Source: Streptomyces sp. ST2-7A (lineage in GTDB: Bacteria > Actinomycetota > Actinomycetes > Streptomycetales > Streptomycetaceae). Taken from it: a DNA stretch of 64,000 bases. Location: assembly GCF_021390475.1 (NCBI RefSeq), contig NZ_JAJUWS010000011.1:1-64000 (forward strand), written 5' to 3'. Positions within the stretch are counted from its first letter, which is position 1; each line of letters opens with the position of its first letter. The position numbers were made by a program, and so were the translations under genes. The notes beneath the pieces were generated by a model. The model was not told where the DNA came from and searched no databases. It worked only from the letters and a program-made list of their open reading frames with translations. Shown here one piece after another: positions 45,819-56,151 of this stretch.

Positions 45819-46188
45819 CACACCCGTACCCGTACCAGTGCCCCGCCACCGCCCCGTCGTCCTTGTTCCCCTCCGCCGTGCAAGCGGGACCGGGAGGGAA
45901 AGGCCGGTGACCGGACTCCTCGACATCGACGGGGGCGGCGACCGGCGGAAACAGGATGACGGTCCGCACATGGACGAGGCCGTGCCCCGGACCGCCGTGG
46001 AGAGGGAGCCGCGCGCCCCGCTCCACGGCGTCTTCCGCGAATTCGGCCGCTGCTTCAGTCGTTCTCACCATGGTGGTCGGGGGAGGGGTCGGGGAGGTTT
46101 CCGCTCCGCCGATGCCGCTCGGGGGGTGCCTCTATGTCTTTCGTCAAGGCGTCTCTGTCGGGTTCGGGGCGGTTCGGTGTTGCTGGGG
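45819..46188. other. gap before IS110 remnant
   Basis: No gene is supported; probably flank and end sequence of the IS110-type element. Confidence 0.35.
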
Positions 46189-47224
46189 TTATGCGGCGAG
46201 CTCGACGTTCTTGGGTGTCCGGGATTCGTAGAAGGTGCCGTCGCGGAGCATGGCGAACAGGACGCTGATGCGTTGGCGGGCCAGGTGCAGGAGGGCTTGG
46301 GTATGGGTCTTGCCGCGGGCTCGCTGGCGATCGTAGGTGGGTACGGAAGGCCGGGTCGGCGTTCATGCAGGCGAAGGTGGAGAGGAACATGGCGCGTTTG
46401 AGCTGCCGGTTTCCTCCGCGTGGGGCGTGTTCGCCGTGGATGGAGGTGCCCGAGGACTTCGTGGTGTGGACGGCGGCCAGGGAGGCGGCCAGGGAGGGGA
46501 TGACGACATCGAGGGTGCCGGTGCCGGGCACGACAACGCTCTGCTCGCCCAAAGCGTCGAAGACGTCGTCGATGAGCCGGTCGGCCATGCGCGGGGCCTT
46601 GGGCCGGATCAGTTCGAGGAGTTTGCGGCGGCCGGCTTTGCGCAGTGCGGCCGGGGAACCGTGGCGCTCCAGCAGCCGGGTGACGGCCGGGTGGCCCGGG
46701 CGCGGGCCCGGGACGCGTTCCAGGGAGGGGTGGAACCGGGTGAGCAGGCCGCGTATGCGGTTGGAGGTGCGGGTGGCCTCGGCCGCGAGGTCCTGGTCGA
46801 AGCCGACGAGGACGGTGAGTTCGGCGGTGATCTCGTCGGTGAGTTCCAGCGAGCGCAGGGTGTGCGGCATGGTGCGGGCCGCGTCCGCGATCACCGCCGC
46901 GTCGCGGGCGTCGGTCTTCGCCTCGCCCGGGTAGAGGTCGGCGATTCGCCGCATCGCCAGGCCCGGCAGGTAGGCGACCTTGCAACCGGCGTCCCGGGCG
47001 ACGGTCAGCGGCAGGGCCCCGATGGAGGCGGGCTGGTCCACGATCACCAGAACGGTGCCGAACTTCGCCGTGCGCTTGTCGAACACCGCCCGCAGCCTGG
47101 GTTCGCTGTTGGGCAGCGGCTTGTCGAAGACCTTCTTCCCGACCGGGGTCAGTCCGTGCCCGTGATGGGCGGACTTGCCGATGTTCGGGCCGAGGAACAC
47201 GCTCACGTCTTGGGTGTCGAACAT
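46189..47224 (-). pseudogene. IS110-family transposase, frameshifted
   Basis: Starts MFDTQDVSVFLGPNIGKSAH. Conserved pieces are VDQPASIGALPLTVARDAG, YPGEAKTDARDAAVIADAAR and RILGLL-type helices, then the C-terminal Tnp20 part ending ARQRISVLFAMLRDGTFYES. Two faults are visible. A frame change near 46340 separates the last ~45 residues. The first catalytic position of the DEDD domain, normally Asp in GLDVGK, reads Asn (GPNIGK). It is most likely inactive. Confidence 0.8.
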
Positions 47225-47268
47225 CGCTTCTCTCCAGGGGAGTTGAACGTGCCGACCTCGGTGGCGGT

Positions 47269-47915
47269 GTCGTAGTGAAGTAGGCCGTCGGCGAGGTGCC
47301 CGTGGTACGGGTCCTTTTTCGACGGCCCCTTCCCGAACGACGTATGCGGCTTTCACCGCACGTCGCTCTCCAGATTTTTTCCGGGTGGAGGAAATAGCCC
47401 GGCCAGCGTGGATGTCATGGTGGCAGGTCTGGCAGACGATGAGTGCCTTGCGTTTCTTGCTTGCCATGAGAACCACCCACGAAGGACGGTCCGGCCATCC
47501 AGGCCGTTTGAGATCAGCCACTTTCGGGATGTGATGGACATGCAGGTTCGACTTCGCCCCGCACATCTCACACTCGCCAACCAGCAACCGTTGCAAGACT
47601 TCGTTGCCGCGAGTGCGGTTGGTGACCGGCTTACGGTCTGTGATCTCGGCTGTGCGTTTACGTTTGAGGGGTATCCCGCCGAAGGTGGCGATCAGTGGTT
47701 TCCTTCCATTGTCACGTGGAACTGTGACCTGCAAACACCAGCGTGGACCGTCCGGGGTCTCGACGGTCCCATGAAATTTGCGGGCCATCTTCCGGACGGT
47801 TGACTTGTGCTTGTTCGCGAGAGTTTTGAGCATTGACGTCTCCATAACCCATCGCAAAACGCCCAGACGGTGAACGTTCTGAGCGAGAAGGTGTACTGCA
47901 CCAGACCTCCGCGGG
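47269..47915 (-). pseudogene. 3' fragment of a second group II intron with maturase C-terminus
   Basis: The translation gives the end of a maturase: VLRWVMETSMLKTLANKH, STVRKMARKFHG and FGGIPLKRKRTAEITDR, with a zinc/HNH motif CEMCGAKSNLHVHHIPK and CQTCHHDIHAG. Behind it lies domain V (about 47332-47370, GAGAGCGACGTGCGGTGAAA on the minus strand) and a 3' end CTACTTCACTACGAC. All domains 5' of maturase domain X are missing. It is unrelated in detail to the intact intron at 14764. Confidence 0.8.
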
Positions 47916-47937
47916 ATTCTGGTTTCCCGCGCCTCAT

Positions 47938-48591
47938 GTGGAGGACTGGGACGCCTCGGCCGGCGCAGCCACGGGAAGCGAGACCACGGTGGCCGAGGAC
48001 GTCTTCGTGCCCGCCCACCGCATCGTTTCCTTCGGGGACGTGATGACCGGTAGGACCCCGGATCGCTCCGACACCGGCGTCACCGGCCGCGACTACGGAC
48101 TTCTGGGGTACACATCCTCGCGGACGTCGCCGCCGTGTTCCTGGGCATCACCCGGGGTGCCTACGAGCTGTTCGTCGAGCGGCTGCCCGGCCCGGGGGAT
48201 CACGTACACGAATTGGACCGAGCAGAGCCTGTACCCGATCACGCAGATTCAGGTGGCCGACGCCGACAACAAGATCTCCGCAGCCGAGGCCCTCTCCCGT
48301 CGATGGCTGGAGGTCCTCCAGAAGCGCGCGGATGCCGATGAGCAGCCGACCCCGGAGGAGAAGGCCGTCCTGCGGGGCCAGACCGCCTTCGCGGTGGAAC
48401 TGTGCCGGGAGGCGGTGGAGGTGCTCTTCAGGGCGAGTGGTGGCTCGGTGATCCAGCGCGGTGTCGACCCGCAGCGGTTCCACCGGGACATCGAGGGGTT
48501 CTCACTGCACGCGCTGGTGCAGCTCAACGCCAACCTGGAGGTGCAGGGCAGGGTCCTGCTCGGCATGGACCCGGCAACCGACTTCCTCTGA
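47938..48591 (+). pseudogene. acyl-CoA-dehydrogenase-like flavoprotein, broken
   Basis: C-terminal region of an acyl-CoA dehydrogenase/HsaA-type flavin monooxygenase: ATGSETTVAEDVFVPAHRIV, then in another frame VFLGITRGAYELFVERLPG, then back to TYTNWTEQSLYPITQIQVAD, LCREAVEVLFRASGGSVIQR and RFHRDIEGFSLHALVQLNAN. The N-terminal half is lost at the intron fragment and the middle carries compensating frameshifts at about 48110 and 48195. No longer functional. Confidence 0.75.
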
Positions 48592-48612
48592 GCCGGATCC
48601 GTGATGAGGGAA

Positions 48613-48644
48613 GAGCCCGGCCGGTTACTGGACCGGCCGGGCTC
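48613..48644. terminator. bidirectional terminator
   Basis: Perfect 13-bp stem GAGCCCGGCCGGT / ACCGGCCGGGCTC around TACTGG, between two converging genes. Confidence 0.85.
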
Positions 48645-48670
48645 CCCTTATCACGGACCCGGGTGGGCGG

Positions 48671-49564
48671 TCAGGACGCCTTCGGGTCCTGGAACAGCTC
48701 GATCATGGCCGCGTAGCTGTTGTCGCCGTATCCCTTGTCGATGGCCCGCCTCACCAGGGTGTGCACGAAGGTTGGCAGCTCGGTGTTGACGCCCTGTGCC
48801 TCGCTCTCGTGGAGCAGGTGCTCGATCGAGGCGAAGTGGGTCGACAACGTGGCATCGTTCGCCGGGTACTTGCCGTCCCCTGCGTCGATCTGGCCCGCGT
48901 AGTCGGTGGCGAAGAGCTTGACGGCATCGACCCACCCGGTGGCCCACGGCAGGAAGGTCTTGGCGTCGATGTTCGCGCTCCTGAGCAGGGCGGCGCCGTG
49001 GACGAAGCTGTTCAGGGTGCCCCACATGACGCCCAGCAGCGCCACGTCGTAGAGCACCGCGAGACCGGGGTCGTCGCCCACGTGGGTGGTACGGCCGCCC
49101 AACTGCTTCAGTGCGGTCTCGTGCCTGTCGAAAGCGCTCCGGGAGCCGCTGTAGAAGAGCACGGATTCGGCCGCGCCGATGGTCGCGGGGATGGCCATGA
49201 TCGCGCCGTCGAGGTACTCGGCGCCCCGCTCGGAGGCCCACGCGGCCGTTTCACGGGCCTGTTCCGAGGAACCGGAGGTGAGATTGGCGAGCACCCGTCC
49301 CGACAGGGCGCCCTCCAGCGGGTCGAGGATCTCGTGCATCACGTCGTAGGTGGACAGGCACACGACGACCAGCTCACCGGCCGTCACGGCGTCCGCCGGA
49401 GTGGGCGCGAGCACCGCTCCCAGCCGGACGAGGTCGTTCGCCTTCTCGGGGGAGCGATTCCACACGGTCGTCGGATACCCGCCCCTGAGAAAAGCGGCAG
49501 CCAACGCCTGGCCCATGAGTCCCAGACCGATGACCGTAACAGGGGAACGATCGTTACCCGCCAT
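48671..49564 (-). CDS. imine reductase-like NAD(P)-dependent oxidoreductase
   Basis: 297 residues. N-terminal Rossmann domain VIGLGLMGQALAAAFLRGGY with NRSPEKA (NADP-type loop), then the helical dimerisation domain of the beta-hydroxyacid dehydrogenase superfamily. The linker LYDVALLGVMWGTLNSFVHG, with Tyr172/Asp173 where imine reductases place their proton donor, and the absence of the catalytic Lys motif of 3-hydroxyisobutyrate dehydrogenases favour imine reductase. The natural substrate is a cyclic imine in known cases. It stands alone; the ATG follows GGAGGATATTCA. Confidence 0.85.
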   Translation of the reverse strand: MAGNDRSPVTVIGLGLMGQALAAAFLRGGYPTTVWNRSPEKANDLVRLGAVLAPTPADAVTAGELVVVCLSTYDVMHEILDPLEGALSGRVLANLTSGSSEQARETAAWASERGAEYLDGAIMAIPATIGAAESVLFYSGSRSAFDRHETALKQLGGRTTHVGDDPGLAVLYDVALLGVMWGTLNSFVHGAALLRSANIDAKTFLPWATGWVDAVKLFATDYAGQIDAGDGKYPANDATLSTHFASIEHLLHESEAQGVNTELPTFVHTLVRRAIDKGYGDNSYAAMIELFQDPKAS

Positions 49565-50599
49565 TGAATATCCTCCACATTTTTAAAAATTCGACGCGGG
49601 ACAAGTAGGCGTCGAAAGGGGTGGACTTTCGAGCTTCTTGGAAGCCGCCGAAACGGCGATGACCCCTCACCCTCCTTTTCGGCGGCGTAGCCAGGTTTAC
49701 AGAGTCGATCGCATCGGTCAAGTTTTTTATGTTCGGCTCCCGGTTACCTTTTGGTAAGTGCCGTGGCTCATTTTCGTCGGTGTCCGGGGCCTTCAACGGG
49801 GTGAAGTCGCGGAACACTGGGGTCGTATCCCTTTGACGGTCCGCGAAAGACCTTTGTCCACGGGAAAGAACCGGTCACAGGAGCGGGGTGAAATCACCCC
49901 TCGGGGGCCGGGCGGACGTCGTCGGACGTGGCGCGGCAACCCCATCGGGATCAGGTCGGCTTCACCGGGTGCCTGCCCCCGGCGGGCATCGCGGCGTGAG
50001 GCGCGGAGCCTTCGGTGCGGTGAGTATCGACCACGGGTGACGTGGCCCCCCGGCGACGCCTGGAACGTGAGGGCGACAACGGCGGGTGCCCCTGACATGT
50101 CGTCCCGTGCAGCGCTCGACCCGCGGCCACCGCTCGCAGTCGGCCGGGGCGGCCGCACCACGGAGCCGACAAGCCCGCACGAAGCGTCGCGCGTCCCGCG
50201 CCCCCGGCCCGAGGCGAACCCCGCCACGGCCGAGTGAACCCTCTACAGCACCTGCGACGAGAACTCCGATTCCGAGACGCGGGCCCCGGAGGACGAGCCC
50301 GGCGAGGACGTGGTCGGCGTCACCGGGGTCCGACCGCCGAGCCCGATGGTCGACACCCCGTGCTCGGGGACGGCGGTGGACACCTCACCCGGCTGGAATC
50401 ACCCGGTGGAGGCGAAGCCGACGGCCATCCGTCGCTTCCCCACGACACGCTTCCCGCCTTCTTCGGGATCGACCCGCACACGGACCGCAGGCGGTTCCTT
50501 GCCGAACCGCGCGACCCGGCCGGTCCGCAGGCGTACCGCTGCTTCACCCGCCGGCGCTCCGACATCGGGGACGCCCCGGTGGACGGCGGTGTGGATGGC
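49565..50599. other. 1-kb non-coding stretch
   Basis: No gene is supported. A small palindrome TTACC-TTTT-GGTAA lies at 49744-49757 upstream of the imine reductase and could be an operator. The right half may contain decayed coding sequence that I cannot name. Confidence 0.4.
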
Positions 50600-50887
50600 C
50601 GTCTCCGCCGAGGGCCGTGGAGCATCGGGCGTCGACCGGGACTCCGCGCTTCTCGCCCCGCTCTTCGACGAACGGGCCCCAGCTCTCCCGGACGGCATCC
50701 GTCGCCTGATCGACCCGGGGGTGTGCGCGGGCAATGTCCCAGCGACGACGCCGGCTTCGCACGACTCCCGGTCCGCGCCGGGATCGACTCGATCTCCGTC
50801 GCGCCGGACGGCTTCCCGGCGGTCGAGGGGAACGTCGCCGCCGCCGAACGCGAGATCGTCGGGCACGGCGAACACCACGCGGCGTGA
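50600..50887 (+). pseudogene. phosphoenolpyruvate-synthase C-terminal remnant
   Basis: Plus-strand pieces in two frames, DRDSALLAPLFDERAPAL followed by GFARLPVRAGIDSISVAPDG, match the end of PEP synthase/PPDK-type enzymes (substrate site region and final barrel helices). The rest of this large gene is absent. Confidence 0.55.
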
Positions 50888-50923
50888 CCCGGGAGACGCC
50901 CCCGGGGCCCGGTCGGGACGCCG

Positions 50924-51607
50924 TCAGGGCGAGGGTTGCGCCCGGTGTCTCCGTTCCAGGCCGTCGAGCAGCAGGTCGAGCCCGAAGCCGAACGCGTCCT
51001 CCCGGATGCCCCCGGGTTTCAGGGCCTGCTCGGTGATCATCTCGGCGAGGTGCGGATAGGTGTCCGCCGGCATCCGGTCGAGCATGTCCCCGGCGACCGT
51101 GGCCAGTTCGGACGCCGAGTCGAACGGCAGGCTCGCCTCCTGGAGCACGAAGCCGTACACGTAGCTGTCGATGGCCGAGAGGGCGTGCGCGGCCAGGGCC
51201 GACGGGAAGCCCGCCCGGCGCAGGGCGCCGATCACCGCGTCGTGGTGGCGCAGGGTGGCCGGGCCGGGACGGGCTCGGGAGTCCAACAGGCCGATCGCCC
51301 AGCGGTGTCGGGTCAGGGCGGCGTGGGCGGAGAACGCCCGGTCGCGCATGGCGGTCCTCCAGTCCGCCCCCGGCGACGGCAGCTCGATCTCGGCGAAGAC
51401 GGCGTCCACGATGCCGTCCAGGACCGCCGCCTTGTTCGGGACGTGGTGGTACAGCGACATCGCCTCCACGCCCAGCCGATCGGCGAGCCCGCGCATGGTG
51501 AGCGCGCCGATGCCGCGCTCGTCGGCGAGCAGGACGGCGGTGCGCAGGATGCGTTCCGCGCTCAACGGTGCCCGCTTCCCGTCGTCCGCGCCGGTCTTCC
51601 CGGTCAT
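50924..51607 (-). CDS. TetR-family repressor
   Basis: 227 residues from ATG 51607. The N-terminal HTH (ILRTAVLLADERGIGALTMR, GLADRLGVEAMSLYHHVPNK) is standard TetR; the C-terminal half is an all-helical ligand domain (MRDRAFSAHAALTRHRWAIG). A near-perfect palindrome lies 50 bp upstream, between this gene and a divergent NAD(P)-binding gene, so it probably represses both. The ligand is unknown. Confidence 0.92.
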   Translation of the reverse strand: MTGKTGADDGKRAPLSAERILRTAVLLADERGIGALTMRGLADRLGVEAMSLYHHVPNKAAVLDGIVDAVFAEIELPSPGADWRTAMRDRAFSAHAALTRHRWAIGLLDSRARPGPATLRHHDAVIGALRRAGFPSALAAHALSAIDSYVYGFVLQEASLPFDSASELATVAGDMLDRMPADTYPHLAEMITEQALKPGGIREDAFGFGLDLLLDGLERRHRAQPSP

Positions 51608-51657
51608 CTTCCGCCCCTTCCCCCGTCGGTCGGTGGGCTGTGCGCCTTGACGAGACT

Positions 51658-51686
51658 TTACGCCGTAAGGCAGCCTTACGGCGTAA
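51658..51686. promoter_or_regulatory. TetR operator, 14-1-14 perfect palindrome
   Basis: The arms TTACGCCGTAAGGC and GCCTTACGGCGTAA flank a single A. Each arm itself contains the smaller palindrome TTACGSCGTAA, so two dimers could bind. Confidence 0.75.
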
Positions 51687-51732
51687 GGCGACGTCCGCGC
51701 GGCCCTCGCGCGGATCCGGGAAGGGGAACGAC

Positions 51733-52475
51733 ATGAGCGACCACGACATCGCACGGGACGGAGCCGGGCCGCCCGGGACCGCCGGCATCGGCCGGGTCTG
51801 CGTCATCGGCGCGTCGGGCAAACTGGGCCGGTACATGGTGCGGCACGCGCTGGAGCGGGGATACCGGGTCACCGGTGTCTGCCGTGAGAAGAGCGTCGGC
51901 AAGCTCGAGGAGTTCGGGGATCGGATCACCATCGTCCCCGGCGACACCGACGACCCCGAGGTCATCCGCCGAGCCGTCGCCGGATGCGACGGCGTGCTGA
52001 CGGTGCTGGTGCCGTGGGGCGTGCACGGCTACGCCTCGGGCACCGCGCGGGCGGTGCTCGACCACGCGCCGGTCGACTCCCGGCTGGTGTTCTCCTGCGG
52101 CCGGCACATCACCCGGGACGGCAAGGACGTCTACCCCTCGGCTTCCGCATGGCGGCGGCCGTCGTCGGCCCCCTCGCCCGACTGCTGCGTGTCGTCGACG
52201 TCAAGGACCAGGTCGAGGCGTGCCGTCGGATCTTCGCCACCGACCGCCGCTGGACCGTGGTGCGCGGCAGTGACCTGGAGGAGGGCGAGAGCCAGGGCCT
52301 GCCGGTCTGGAGCCACCACGTCGGCGACCCCGTGCTGAGCAGCAACCTCACCCGCCGGGTGGACTTCGCGCTCTTCATGGTCGAGGCGCTGACCGACGAC
52401 TCACTGATCCGGCAGGCCCCCGCCATCGTCGGCCGCCTGACCCCCTCGGCACTCGCCCACCCCGCCGGCGCCTGA
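51733..52475 (+). pseudogene. NmrA/SDR-like NAD(P)-binding protein, frameshifted
   Basis: The first frame reads VCVIGASGKLGRYMVRHALE (Rossmann GxxGxxG), VVPGDTDDPEVIRRAVAGC-type region and LVFSCGRHITRDGKDVYP. At about 52140 the frame changes and continues GFRMAAAVVGPLARLLRVVD, WTVVRGSDLEEGESQG to 52475. Together they make one ~247-residue atypical SDR. A one-base sequencing error would give the same picture. Regulated, if alive, by the divergent TetR. Confidence 0.75.
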
Positions 52476-53027
52476 CCGCCGTCCCCCCTCCACCGTCCCC
52501 GGCATCGGGACCGGCCCGGCCGGTCCGGTCCGACCCCTCCCGTGCCATCGCTGATCGCCGCATCCATCGTGAAGACCGACGAGGAGGGCGACGAATTCCA
52601 CCCGGGCGACCCCGGCCGATCAACCACGGCTCCGATGATGTTCAACTCGTCTTTCCCGACGCCGACTTCGATGTCCGAGGAGCCGACCCCCGGGCCTCCC
52701 GGGTGCGTGTGGCGGTGTGGCGTTCGCCGCGGGGACCTACCCGCCGACACACCGGCACGCATCGTCCCCGCCCCGGAAGCCGTCATCACCGTCGACCGCC
52801 GGGGTGGGGTGAAGCGGGTGGGGTGAAGCGGCCCATCGGACCGGATCCGAACCCGCCCGTGGGCCCGGCCGCCCGGGCCCCCACGGTCCCCTCCGGTCCC
52901 TCCCTCCGCCGGAGGTCCCGTGGAGGTCGGGGGACAACCGCGCACGACCGGGAAGGGAGGTTGACCCACCGCGCCACGCCCGCGCCGCTCCCCGACCGTT
53001 CCCGAACATCCCGACCACGAGGCATCG
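52476..53027. other. 552-bp gap, no gene seen
   Basis: Short open frames exist on both strands but none has start signals or recognisable sequence. Confidence 0.35.
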
Positions 53028-53908
53028 ATGACACAGGACAAGCAGGACCCGCCCGGCACGTTCGCTGCCACCTTCGCCGAGCGGCCGACTCGGGGGCGGC
53101 TGGGCCTGGTGCCCGGACGTCGGGTGTTCTTCACCGTGGGCGGGGGTGTCGCGACGGCGGCGGCACCCACCCTCGGGGTGGCGGCGGTGGGGGTGGTGTG
53201 GCCCGAGGGACGCGACCGGACCGAGACGGTGGCCTCCACCGAGGAGCCGCCACCCTCGCAGTCCCCGCCCCCCGGCGACCCGGAGCCGGAGCCGGAGCCT
53301 TCCGAGGAGGAGGAAGAGGCAGCCCCCGGGGATGCCTCACAACCCCTGTACAACCCGCTCGTGCAGGCCCCGCCGGCCCCGGAGCCCACCGACCCGGAAC
53401 CGGAAACCGACTCCGGGTCCGACCCCGACCCGGCGGAGGAGACCGACGCGAAAGCGGAACCCCGATCGGCCGACACCTTCGCGGCCGGCGCGACCTACCG
53501 CCTGCACACCGGCACCGGCGCCGGCCTGTGCCTGGACACCGCTTCCGACCCCACCTCCTCGGGCGTCAACGCCCACCAGTGGGCCTGCGGCGCCACGGCC
53601 GCCCAGCGTTTCCGTTTCGGCGCGACCGCCCTCCCGAACACCTTCACCCTCTCCAGCTCGGGCAACTGCCTGGAAGTGGCTGACGGCGAGATGAAGCCGG
53701 CCGGTAACGTCGGATGGGACCGTGCACCGGGGAGCCCTCCCAGCAGTGGCGGGTGGAGCCGCTCGGCAACGGAACCCACCACCTGGTCGCGGTGCACAGC
53801 GGCTTCTGCCTCGACGTGGCGAACAACTCCACCAACCAGGGGGCCAACGTCGGCCAGTGGCACTGCAACGACACCGGCGCCCAGGACTGGACCCTCGAAC
53901 GCCTCTGA
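53028..53908 (+). pseudogene. membrane-anchored ricin-type lectin protein, frameshifted
   Basis: Starts MTQDKQDPPG; a membrane anchor at about 33-60 (FFTVGGGVATAAAPTLGVAA), then a Pro/Glu-rich stalk, then a ricin B-type trefoil with two visible QxW-like repeats: AGLCLDTASDPTSSGVNAHQ...RFRF and, in a shifted frame after about 53715, GFCLDVANNSTNQGANVGQW...DWTLERL. A one-frame change inside the lectin domain breaks the gene. If it is a sequencing error, the protein is a 293-residue surface carbohydrate binder. Confidence 0.75.
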
Positions 53909-53923
53909 GGCCGACCCCCTCGA

Positions 53924-54241
53924 TCAGCTTCCTCCCCGGTGGGCCCTGCGAAGGGCACGTTTGGTGACGAGCAGCCGAAGCGCGACACCGCCGGCGACGA
54001 GTACCACGGCCGCGGTGACCCCGCCCGCCACGGTGACCGGCCAATCCACTCCGGACCACAGCCACTCGGTGCCCGAGGCCGGTTCGGGGCCCCACGACTG
54101 GATCTGTGGCGGATGCCGGTGGTGCGCCTGGAGGGCTGCCAGACCGAGGGTCAGGGCGCCGATCATGGGGAGTAGCAGTACGCAGCCCCACCACAGGGCA
54201 TGGGAACGCACCCGCCGGCGGTAGAAGCCGACCTCATCCAT
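53924..54241 (-). CDS. small membrane protein of unknown function
   Basis: 105 residues from ATG 54241 (MDEVGFYRRRV), two membrane helices (ALWWGCVLLLPMIGALTLGL and WPVTVAGGVTAAVVLVAGGV), basic C-terminus. No recognised family. It converges on the lectin gene, with 15 bases between the stops. Confidence 0.6.
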   Translation of the reverse strand: MDEVGFYRRRVRSHALWWGCVLLLPMIGALTLGLAALQAHHRHPPQIQSWGPEPASGTEWLWSGVDWPVTVAGGVTAAVVLVAGGVALRLLVTKRALRRAHRGGS

Positions 54242-54666
54242 CGGGGTTGTTTCCTCACTCCTACTCAAACGGACGAACCGTGGTCTTCCCACGGGCCAAA
54301 CGCATGGGTCCTCCGGTGGCCTTATCGAACCGGAGACGCACCATCCCATCGCAGCGCCACCAGCCGTTCTCCGCAACCATGTACCTCTCGGGCGGCTTTC
54401 GTGGGGGATTCATGTGTATTGCTCATTTCGGGCGAGAAGTCTCACCTCCGTATTCGGTCGGCTTGAAATCCATATTGGAGGGAAGAGGTGGTCGCAATTT
54501 TGCGTGAGAGGGAGAACGAAGCTGCGCCACACCGTGGACTGTCGGACAAATTTTCCATCCATCGACCGGTTTTCAAGGGGGAGCGGTAGGGTGAGGCGCG
54601 GTGTGCGATTGAAATTAATTTTCGCGATTTTTCCCGTTTCTAGGGGTTGGGGAGGATAGGCAACCC
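54242..54666 (+). other. promoter region of the MacAB-like operon
   Basis: No gene. The last 100 bases are AT-rich for this genome (for example TTGAAATTAATTTTCGCG), suitable for a promoter before ATG 54667. GGGGAGGATAGG supplies the ribosome site. Confidence 0.4.
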
Positions 54667-56151
54667 ATGCCTGCTGTAACCGATGGTGAGGGGGGCCTCG
54701 GCCGGCCGGTCGGGGCGTTCCGGGGCCGGGTCTGGGCGGTAGTGGTCACTGTGGGCGCAGCGCTGTTGATCGCCGGCGGAGCTGTGGCGTCCTGGATGAT
54801 CAAGTCTCCGGCTCAGGCAGTGGCGGACACCACGCCCCCCGAACCCACCACGCTGACATTTCCTGTGGAGCGCCGACTTCTGACCGATTCCGTAGTCATC
54901 CGCGGCACCGTGGTCTCGGACTACTCGGTACAGATCACGCCGGTCGTGGGGGCTGGTGAGGGAACTGCCGCGCCAGTGGTCACCCGGGTCCCGGTGAGCC
55001 CGGGAACGGAGTTGGAAGCGGGACGGGTATTAATGGAGATATCCGGTCGGCCAGTGTTTGTATTGCCGGGGGAACTGCCGGCATACCGGGATTTACGGCC
55101 CGGGGTCGAGGGGCAGGACGTGGAACAACTCCAAAAGGCGTTGAGGAGCCTGGGACACGACACGAAAGGAGATCGTCAGGGCTTCTTCGGTCCGGGGACC
55201 AAGACTGCGCTGGTCGCTTTCTACGAGACCATCGGCTACTTTCCCCCGGAAGCGGTCGAGGGCGGGGCGGAAGCGCTGGAAGCTGCCCGGAGACGGATCA
55301 TCGAAGCCGAGAGGATGCTGGAGGATGCCGAGCACACGTTGGCCTCCACGGTGAGCGGAAGCGGCACACCCGGTGCTTCCGGGGCCGAAGGCGGCTCGGG
55401 GGACACGACCGACCGGGTTGACGGCGATGAAGACTCGTTCGGCAGCGAGAGGGCGCTCGACACAAAACCCTTGGAGCGAGCCGTGAGCCGTGCGGATGAG
55501 GATCTCGCCGAGGCTCGGGAGGAACTGGTCGAGCTGGAGGCCGCGAATGGACCGATGCTACCGGCTGGCGAGGTGGTGTATGTGCCCGCCTTTCCTGCTC
55601 GCGTGGACATGGTGTCGGCACGAGTCGGTACGGTGGTCTCCGGTTCCGTGATGACGGTTTCCTCGGGGGATCTGGTGGTTCACGCCCAGTTGAGAGAGGA
55701 TCAGCGTGGTCTGATCAGTCCCGGGCTGCCTGCGATAATTCATTCCGAGTTGGTCGGTACCAGTCATGACGCTCGCATTGTCTCTGTCTCCGATGTGCGG
55801 TCCCTTCTCCCGGAAACGTCGGTGGAGTCCGGTCAAACCGGTGGCTATCTGCTGGTCGCCGAGTCTGAGGAGGCGCTTCCGCACGAACTGGCCGGCCAGG
55901 ATGTGCGGGTCACCATCGAAACAGCCAGCACCGGCGAGGAGGTTTTGGTGGTTCCAATCACCGCGGTTTCGGCAGGGGCGGACGGTAGGACTTCCGTTAC
56001 TGTGCTGAACCCCGATGGCACTCATAGTCGGATCATGGTCGAACCAGGAACTGTTGGGAATGGATTCGTGGCGGTGCGATCTTCCGATGGGGACACGTTG
56101 GCCGAAGGGCAGCAGGTGATCACCGGAGTGTCGCAGGGAGCGGGGAAATGA
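54667..56151 (+). CDS. MacA-like adaptor with peptidoglycan-binding domain
   Basis: 494 residues. One N-terminal membrane helix (about 22-44), then a barrel/lipoyl half (PVERRLLTDSVVIRGTVVSD), a PG_binding_1 domain at about 140-185 (LRPGVEGQDVEQLQKALRSL, FFGPGTKTALVAFYETIGY), a long Glu/Arg-rich coiled coil (about 195-295), the second barrel half, and a C-terminal membrane-proximal domain. This layout is the Gram-positive adaptor for MacB-type exporters. Its stop overlaps the ATPase start (ATGA). Confidence 0.9.
   Translation: MPAVTDGEGGLGRPVGAFRGRVWAVVVTVGAALLIAGGAVASWMIKSPAQAVADTTPPEPTTLTFPVERRLLTDSVVIRGTVVSDYSVQITPVVGAGEGTAAPVVTRVPVSPGTELEAGRVLMEISGRPVFVLPGELPAYRDLRPGVEGQDVEQLQKALRSLGHDTKGDRQGFFGPGTKTALVAFYETIGYFPPEAVEGGAEALEAARRRIIEAERMLEDAEHTLASTVSGSGTPGASGAEGGSGDTTDRVDGDEDSFGSERALDTKPLERAVSRADEDLAEAREELVELEAANGPMLPAGEVVYVPAFPARVDMVSARVGTVVSGSVMTVSSGDLVVHAQLREDQRGLISPGLPAIIHSELVGTSHDARIVSVSDVRSLLPETSVESGQTGGYLLVAESEEALPHELAGQDVRVTIETASTGEEVLVVPITAVSAGADGRTSVTVLNPDGTHSRIMVEPGTVGNGFVAVRSSDGDTLAEGQQVITGVSQGAGK

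Noticed and set aside
48671..49564. 3-hydroxyisobutyrate dehydrogenase
   Set aside because: The domain fold is shared, but the linker residues and the missing catalytic Lys motif fit imine reductases better.
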